64,000 bases of DNA from Dinghuibacter silviterrae (lineage in GTDB: Bacteria > Bacteroidota > Bacteroidia > Chitinophagales > Chitinophagaceae): NCBI RefSeq assembly GCF_004366355.1, contig NZ_SODV01000002.1, positions 908,768-972,767 of the forward strand. The letters are read 5' to 3'. Made by a program: the position numbers and the translations under genes. Numbering within the stretch: position 1 is the first letter of the stretch; the number at the start of each line of letters is the position of its first letter. The notes beneath the pieces were generated by a model. The model made no database searches. It saw only the letters and a list, made by a program, of their open reading frames with translations, and was not told the origin of the DNA. This document shows positions 58,766-64,000 of this stretch, piece by piece.

Positions 58766-61600
58766 ATGAGACGCCTCCTATTTTGCATTTTCACCCTCAA
58801 CGCAACCGCCGCGATCGCCCAGTCTGCGGCCACCGCCCAGTCCAAAAAGCCGCTCGACCACAGCGTCTACGACACCTGGGAATCGATCGGCGAACGCCTG
58901 ATCAGCCCCGACGGTCAATGGATCGCTTATACCGTGGACATACAGGAGGGAGACGGGACCCTGTACGTCACCAACCCCGACACATCCTATCGCCTCCCGA
59001 TCCCACGGGGCTATATGGCCGCCTTTACCGCCGACAGCCGGTTCCTCGTTTTCCGCATCAAACCGTTATACACCGACATCCGCCAGGCCCGGATCAAAAA
59101 GAAAAAACCCGAGGACGGTCCAAAGGATTCCCTCGGCATCCTCAACCTGGAGCGTAAAACAATCTTGCGCGCCCCCCGCGTCAAGAGCTTCCAGCTCCCG
59201 GATAAAGAAGGCGACTGCGTCGCCTACGAGGCGGAGCCTGCCGGCGGACCGAAACCAAAGCGGCCGCTTTCGGCGGCGGACCTTTACTTCTCGCGGGGGG
59301 ACGCGGCCGACGGCGACGACGCCCCCGCGCCCAAAAAACCGGAAGGCGCCGACCTCGTCTTCCGCGACCTCAATACCGGGCACGAAGAGCATTGGCAGGG
59401 AGTAGGAGAGTACCAGCTCGCCAGGCGCGGCAACCTCCTGGCCTTTGGCCTCATCGGACGGCCCAAGGATTCGATCGTCACCCGCGGGTTTTGCGTCTGG
59501 CACGACGAAGAGACGGATACGATCCTGCACAGCGGTTACGACTACCGGAAGATCGCCATAGACGATACGGGCAGACAGGTTGCCTTTTTGGCGGACCAGG
59601 ATTCCACAGCAGCGCTGTTGCATTTTTTTCATTTGTACTACTACACACCGGGGACGGATAGCGCGCAATTGTTGGTCTCCAGGACGACCGGGGGGATGAA
59701 GGTGGGCTGGACCGTTAGTGAAAACGGAGACGTAGTGTTCAGCCGGAGCGGACGACGGTTGTTGCTGGGTACAGCGCCGGTGGCGCCCCCAAAGGATACA
59801 ACCCAGGCGGAAACGGAAATAGCCCACCTCGACATCTGGAACTATAAAGACGATTACCTCCAGCCGATGCAGCTAAAGGACAGGGACAAGGAGCTCAAAC
59901 GAAGCTATCTTTCGGTATATGACCTGGAACGCAAGACCTTTACGCAACTGGCGGATATAAAGATGCCCACGGTGGTGCCTTCGGACGAAGGGGACGGCCC
60001 GCTATACCTGGGAATAACGGACTTTGGAAAGCGCATCCCGCTGCAATGGGAAGGCCGGACGCACAAAGACGTATTTGCGGTGGATCCGGTCACGGGTACG
60101 GTCACACTGGTCCGGAAGGACGTGGACGGTACGCCCACGATCTCTCCCCTGGGACACTACATTGCCTGGTATGACATGAAGGAGCGGCAATATTCGACCT
60201 ATACCCCGAAAGGGGGTGTTCGGAAAATCTCTGTGGGGGTGCGCCCCCTCCTGGCGGACGAGCAAAACGACCAACCTAATGAGCCCGACTCCTATGGCAT
60301 AGCGGGTTGGACAAAGGGGGACAGTGCGGTGTGGGTGTATGACCGGTACGACATCTGGGCGCTGGATCCACAGGGCGCTGGTAAACCCGAAAGGCTGACG
60401 TCCGGCCGCCGGAACAGGGATCAATACCGGTACGTTCTCCTGGACAAGGAGGAACGCGCGATCGACACTCGGAAACCTATATGGCTGGACGTGTTTAATG
60501 ACAGTACCAAATACTCGGGCTTTGCGCTGCTGAATGGCGGTCGCCCGCTGTATGGTCCTTATACATTCCGGCGACTGATCCGCGCAAAGGGTGCGGACCG
60601 TTTTTTGTTCACCCGTGAAACCTTTGAAATGCCTGCCGACCTTTGGGTGGGCGGCGAGCCGTCTTCCGGCGGCGGCCTCTCGTCCGCCGTTTGTATCAGT
60701 GCGATCAACCCCCAACAGGCCCGGTACAACTGGGGGCACGCGCGGTTGGTACACTGGACGACATTTCAGGGGAAAAAGACGGACGGCATCCTGTATGTCC
60801 CCGAAGACTTCGATCCGCACCGGAAGTATCCCATGATCACTTATTTCTACGAGCGCCTTTCGGACGACCTGTACCATTATTTGCCGCCTTCGCCCACGCC
60901 CAGTGCGCTCAACATCCCGTTTTTTGTAAGCAGGGGCTACCTCGTATTCACCCCGGACATACGGTATACCATCGGCCACCCGGGCAAAAGCGCCTATGAC
61001 TATGTCGTCAGCGGGGTCAAGACCCTTTGCAAAAACACCTATGTCGACGCCACCCGTCTCGGCATCCAGGGGCAAAGCTGGGGCGGTTACCAGGTCGCCT
61101 ACCTCATCACCGCCACCCACCTGTTCAAGGCAGCCTGGGCCGGCGCGCCCGTCGTCAATATGTTCAGCGCCTACGGGGGCATCCGCTGGGAGTCGGGGAT
61201 GAACCGGCAGTTCCAGTATGAGCACACCCAAAGCCGTATCGGCGCCACACCCTGGCAGCGCCCCGACCTGTACATCGAGAATTCCCCCCTTTTCCACCTA
61301 CCCCAGGTCACCACGCCGTTGGTCATTATGGCCAACGACGCAGACGGCGCTGTCCCCTGGTACCAGGGCATAGAAATGTTCACCGACATGAAACGCCTGG
61401 GCAAACAAGTGTGGATGCTGACGTACAACGGCGAGGCGCATAACCTCATGGAACGCCGCAACCGTAAGGACATACAGATCCGGGAACAGCAGTTTTTCGA
61501 CTGGCAACTGAAGGGCGCGCGTCCGGCGCGCTGGCTTACCGAGGGGGTGCCCGCCACCGCCAAGGGGCGGACGTGGGGGCTGGAGGCCGATGGGGAATAG
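58766..61600 (+). CDS. S9-family prolyl oligopeptidase-like secreted peptidase
   Basis: A 944-residue exported serine peptidase (signal peptide MRRLLFCIFTLNATAAIA/Q). N-terminal beta-propeller region (about 25-650) opening with DTWESIGERLISPDGQWIAY, including a Pro/Lys/Ala-rich stretch (about residues 165-195). C-terminal alpha/beta-hydrolase with Ser771 (GQSWGGY), Asp858/Asp860 (ANDADGAVPW) and His892 (NGEAHNL). Longer than bacterial DPPIV. Members of this group degrade peptides in the periplasm. A separate promoter could not be recognised. Confidence 0.92.
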   Translation: MRRLLFCIFTLNATAAIAQSAATAQSKKPLDHSVYDTWESIGERLISPDGQWIAYTVDIQEGDGTLYVTNPDTSYRLPIPRGYMAAFTADSRFLVFRIKPLYTDIRQARIKKKKPEDGPKDSLGILNLERKTILRAPRVKSFQLPDKEGDCVAYEAEPAGGPKPKRPLSAADLYFSRGDAADGDDAPAPKKPEGADLVFRDLNTGHEEHWQGVGEYQLARRGNLLAFGLIGRPKDSIVTRGFCVWHDEETDTILHSGYDYRKIAIDDTGRQVAFLADQDSTAALLHFFHLYYYTPGTDSAQLLVSRTTGGMKVGWTVSENGDVVFSRSGRRLLLGTAPVAPPKDTTQAETEIAHLDIWNYKDDYLQPMQLKDRDKELKRSYLSVYDLERKTFTQLADIKMPTVVPSDEGDGPLYLGITDFGKRIPLQWEGRTHKDVFAVDPVTGTVTLVRKDVDGTPTISPLGHYIAWYDMKERQYSTYTPKGGVRKISVGVRPLLADEQNDQPNEPDSYGIAGWTKGDSAVWVYDRYDIWALDPQGAGKPERLTSGRRNRDQYRYVLLDKEERAIDTRKPIWLDVFNDSTKYSGFALLNGGRPLYGPYTFRRLIRAKGADRFLFTRETFEMPADLWVGGEPSSGGGLSSAVCISAINPQQARYNWGHARLVHWTTFQGKKTDGILYVPEDFDPHRKYPMITYFYERLSDDLYHYLPPSPTPSALNIPFFVSRGYLVFTPDIRYTIGHPGKSAYDYVVSGVKTLCKNTYVDATRLGIQGQSWGGYQVAYLITATHLFKAAWAGAPVVNMFSAYGGIRWESGMNRQFQYEHTQSRIGATPWQRPDLYIENSPLFHLPQVTTPLVIMANDADGAVPWYQGIEMFTDMKRLGKQVWMLTYNGEAHNLMERRNRKDIQIREQQFFDWQLKGARPARWLTEGVPATAKGRTWGLEADGE

Positions 61601-61628
61601 GCGCTCGCCAGAGCGCGGCACTGCCGCC

Positions 61629-62345
61629 CTACGCCGCTGTGGTCAGATACCGCACCAACCTCCGTTTGGCGATGGGTAACAGCGTTTCCTCCAGCGGGTA
61701 GGTGAGCTCCGTTTCCACGCTGTAGACCGCCGGGTTAGGCAGGGTCGCCCGGGAGCGAAGCAATTCCGCCTTTATTTGTTCGTAGGTATACACGATGCTC
61801 CGGCGCCGGGTTTCGATGTATTCGGTTTTGATGGCGCGGTATTTCTCGTCGTGTTTCTCGAAGATGGACAGGCGATACTGGTACACCCGGGTCTGGCGCG
61901 TGGATCCGTTGCTGAGGAACATATAGCCTTCCTGAACGTCCAACGGGATGAGCCCCACGGGTGTGATGGACAGGCGTTCCTCGACAAATTCATAAAGATC
62001 GGTTCCGTTCCGGATCGTCGGTGTCAGGCGGCCGATCGCAAATTGGATGATTTCCTCCAACTGGAGCATGATATCCTCGTCTTCCACCATTCGCTCGTAG
62101 AGGAGCTGGAGTCGTTCGAGGTCGATCTTCGACAGCCGTTTTGGGAAAAACTTTTGCAGGATCTGTTTGTTTTCCCGGAAGGCGCAGAGGTTGTTGTAAT
62201 GGAAAATAATATCGGACAGCTGCGGATACAGCTTATTCTCGTCGAAGCAGCGGTTCACCTCCTGGAGATAAGCCAGCAACGTGTACTTTTTCAGCTCGAA
62301 ATCAATGTACCCTTCGGCGAACCAGGTCTCACTTAACGTCTTCAT
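61629..62345 (-). CDS. conserved hypothetical protein
   Basis: A 238-residue cytoplasmic protein without signal peptide or transmembrane segment. It begins MKTLSETWFAEGYIDFELKK and is rich in charged helices (LERLQLLYERMVEDEDIMLQ). I recall this type as a conserved Bacteroidota protein of unknown function; no catalytic motif is visible. It lies 109 nt downstream of the E2 gene on the same strand. Confidence 0.8.
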   Translation of the reverse strand: MKTLSETWFAEGYIDFELKKYTLLAYLQEVNRCFDENKLYPQLSDIIFHYNNLCAFRENKQILQKFFPKRLSKIDLERLQLLYERMVEDEDIMLQLEEIIQFAIGRLTPTIRNGTDLYEFVEERLSITPVGLIPLDVQEGYMFLSNGSTRQTRVYQYRLSIFEKHDEKYRAIKTEYIETRRRSIVYTYEQIKAELLRSRATLPNPAVYSVETELTYPLEETLLPIAKRRLVRYLTTAA

Positions 62346-62454
62346 AGTCGATAATTGTGTTGCGGCGCCGCGGGCGCGCCCCTTTTCCTTAAGCGTTCCT
62401 TATGGAATTTACGAAATTCCAGGCAAATTTTATCGACTATAACGGACGTTTAAC

Positions 62455-63894
62455 TTATACGGTCAGGTGCGGATCGAAGTGTTCCAGTTCCTTTGCCACC
62501 GCGCTCAGGAAGGTAGATCCGAGGGCACCGTCGATCACCCGGTGATCATAGGAGAGCGACAGGTACATCATGTGCCGGATGGCAATGCTGTCTCCTTCCT
62601 TCGTCTCCACGACGACGGGGCGTTTCTTGATGGCGCCTACGGCCAGTATGGCGACCTGGGGTTGATTGATGATAGGGGTCCCCATGATGCTTCCGAAGGT
62701 ACCGACGTTGGTCAGGGTAAAAGTACCGCCCTGGGTGTCTTCGGGTTTGAGCTTGCCCGTCCGGGCGGCGGCGGCCAGACCGTTGACCTGTTTGGTCAGC
62801 CCGACGAGGTTGAGCTGGTCGGCGTTTCTGATGACGGGGACGATGAGGTTGCCGGTGGGCAGGGCGGTAGCCATGCCGATGTTGATGTCCTTCTTGATGA
62901 TAATCTTGTCTCCGTCGATGCTGCTGTTGAGCCAGGGATATCGTTTCAGGCAACGGACGATGATCTCTATGAAGAGGGGGGTAAAGGTGATCTTTTCCCC
63001 TTCCCTTTGCTCAAAGCTCTTTTTGATACGTTCCCGCCAAAGGACCATGTTGGTCACATCTGCTTCGGCGAAGCTGGTGACGTGAGCGCTGGTGTGCTTG
63101 CTATCCACCATGTGCTTGGCGATGAGCTTGCGCATCCTGTCCATCTCGACGATTTCTACGTGCTGGCCGGAATAAGCGGCGGGGTTGACGGCAACCGCCG
63201 GTTCGGCGGGTGTTGCGGCGGACGCAGACGCGGGTGCGGTTGCCGGTGTGGTTGCCGGCGCCGCATAAGGCCGATCTGCGGCCGGAGCTGAACCGGCCGG
63301 CACACTTTGGGCGAGCCGGGACGCCTCACCCGGCGCCGCCTTTACACCACCGGCGTGTCTATGTTCTATATACGTGAGGATGTCCTTTTTGGTGACCCTG
63401 CCTTCATTCCCCGACCCGGGGATATGTTCCAGTTCCGACAAGGTGATGCCTTCGCTGGAAGCGATGTTGAGGACGAGCGGAGAGTAAAAGCGGGCCCCGC
63501 CGGAAGAAGCGGCGCCGTTTACCGTGACGGGCTGTGGCTGGTAAGGGACGGCCTTCATGAGCTCCTCGACGTCGTCCGGCTCGGAGGCAGCGGCGGAAAC
63601 AACTGCGGCAGGAGCCGGTGCGGGCATGGGTGCCGGTACGGCATCGCTGCCCACCTCCGTACGGATGCGAGCGATCACCGTCCCCACCGGGACTACGTCG
63701 TTTTCCTGGAACAGCACTTCCTCCAATACGCCTTCGGCGGTGGAGGGGACTTCACTATCCACTTTGTCGGTGGCAATCTCAAGGACGGTTTCTTCCTGTT
63801 TCACGGGTTCCCCGGGTTTCTTGTTCCAGCGGAGGATCGTGGCTTCCATGATGCTTTCGCCCATCTTCGGCATAACCAGGTCAACAATAGCCAT
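62455..63894 (-). CDS. 2-oxo acid dehydrogenase E2 (dihydrolipoamide acyltransferase)
   Basis: A 479-residue E2 component. Lipoyl domain (1-75) with the lipoylated Lys44 (EIATDKVDSE). Ala/Pro linker (about 85-105). Peripheral subunit-binding domain (about 135-170: YSPLVLNIASSEGITLSELE, GSGNEGRVTKKDIL). A second Ala/Pro-rich linker (about 175-235). Catalytic acyltransferase domain with His451 and Asp455 (DHRVIDG). It could be the 2-oxoglutarate (OdhB) or branched-chain E2; sequence alone does not decide and no E1 or E3 gene is adjacent. A -7 box lies at 63914-63921 on the minus strand. Confidence 0.93.
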   Translation of the reverse strand: MAIVDLVMPKMGESIMEATILRWNKKPGEPVKQEETVLEIATDKVDSEVPSTAEGVLEEVLFQENDVVPVGTVIARIRTEVGSDAVPAPMPAPAPAAVVSAAASEPDDVEELMKAVPYQPQPVTVNGAASSGGARFYSPLVLNIASSEGITLSELEHIPGSGNEGRVTKKDILTYIEHRHAGGVKAAPGEASRLAQSVPAGSAPAADRPYAAPATTPATAPASASAATPAEPAVAVNPAAYSGQHVEIVEMDRMRKLIAKHMVDSKHTSAHVTSFAEADVTNMVLWRERIKKSFEQREGEKITFTPLFIEIIVRCLKRYPWLNSSIDGDKIIIKKDINIGMATALPTGNLIVPVIRNADQLNLVGLTKQVNGLAAAARTGKLKPEDTQGGTFTLTNVGTFGSIMGTPIINQPQVAILAVGAIKKRPVVVETKEGDSIAIRHMMYLSLSYDHRVIDGALGSTFLSAVAKELEHFDPHLTV

Positions 63895-63913
63895 ATAGCA
63901 AAGGAGTTTCGCT

Positions 63914-63921
63914 CAAAAGTA
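63914..63921 (-). promoter_or_regulatory. -7 box of the E2 gene
   Basis: On the minus strand TACTTTTG, perfect consensus, 19 nt before the E2 ATG at 63894, the same distance as for the genes at 15389 and 18448. Confidence 0.5.
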
Positions 63922-64000
63922 CTAGTTTTCCAGCACAAACAACCGTAAGTTGTTGAGTGCATTCATCGCGGCCAGTTGCGTATTGATACCCCGGTCCCAC
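63922..64000 (-). CDS. C-terminal end of an unknown protein, cut by the window edge
   Basis: The last 79 nt read on the minus strand as an open frame ending WDRGINTQLAAMNALNNLRL plus FVLEN and a TAG at 63922-63924. Only 25 residues are visible, so no family can be named; it is kept because the composition is protein-like and the stop lies just before the E2 promoter. Confidence 0.4.
   Translation of the reverse strand, partial: WDRGINTQLAAMNALNNLRLFVLEN

Noticed and set aside
60002-61297. 431-codon minus-strand frame
   Set aside because: Antisense to the S9 peptidase, whose catalytic triad is complete on the plus strand.
1-64000. Phage defence, CRISPR, integrase or biosynthetic cluster
   Set aside because: Both strands were read for such families; none of the proteins shows nuclease-defence, Cas, transposase, integrase or NRPS/PKS motifs. 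The exonucleases and CBS-DUF294 protein are housekeeping-type.

Overview
The window looks like a chromosome segment of a GC-rich member of the Bacteroidota, most likely Chitinophagaceae or a close relative; the family assignment is my inference. The evidence is a SusC/SusD pair, LacI-type regulators next to polysaccharide-degradation genes, lipoproteins with cysteine lipoboxes, a bacillithiol-type YtxJ protein, and promoters of the Bacteroidota type (-7 box TAnnTTTG or close variants). I saw no rRNA, tRNA, CRISPR array, insertion sequence or phage module.

Layout. 1-861: 5' part of a TPR protein cut by the left edge. 1078-15352: a pectin/homogalacturonan utilisation locus with SusC, SusD, a pectin methylesterase, an L,D-transpeptidase-like protein, a LacI regulator (opposite strand), a GH28-CE8 fusion enzyme, uronate isomerase UxaC, a second GH28 and a Gfo/Idh/MocA oxidoreductase. 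15389-24056: mixed genes (a surface protein, a CBS-DUF294 protein paired with an exonuclease, a possible eqolisin-like lipoprotein, a PbfA-like PLP enzyme, an MBL-fold hydrolase, dipeptidyl peptidase IV and an internally deleted DinB protein). 24102-30609: the second half of uronate catabolism (KduD, KduI, a hexuronate-type MFS transporter, a GH51 arabinofuranosidase, a second LacI and a LysR). 30743-36536: a TolC-RND-adaptor efflux operon. 36573-43889: TM2 and DUF2752 membrane proteins, a Tat-type oxidoreductase and two two-component systems. 43943-52863 (minus strand): a second efflux operon with two paralogous RND permeases around one adaptor and one TolC protein. 52947-54378: small proteins, including two tiny related lipoproteins outside the usual ORF size range. 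54428-64000: Mpl, an exonuclease, a GT2, an EamA transporter, a damaged DinB gene, an S9 peptidase, a conserved hypothetical and a 2-oxo acid dehydrogenase E2.

How the genes fit together. Pectin fragments would be de-esterified by the CE8 enzymes, cut by GH28 enzymes and imported by SusCD. Galacturonate would enter metabolism through UxaC, and unsaturated uronates through KduI and KduD, with the MFS protein moving hexuronates over the inner membrane. A nearly identical LacI-type operator half-site lies before susC, before the GH28-CE8 gene and before kduD, which ties the two separated halves into one probable regulon. No pectate lyase, UxaA/UxaB or KDG kinase/aldolase is in the window.

Most notable observations: the shared operator; a recurrent promoter geometry with the -7 box only 4-8 nt before the start codon, implying leaderless mRNAs; the twin micro-lipoproteins; the RND paralogue pair with patchy near-identity, an Asp-Gln replacement in the TM4 relay motif and a His/Ala-rich loop; and two DinB genes with independent internal deletions. 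Several start codons were moved from the longest possible ORF to better-supported positions, as explained in the entries.
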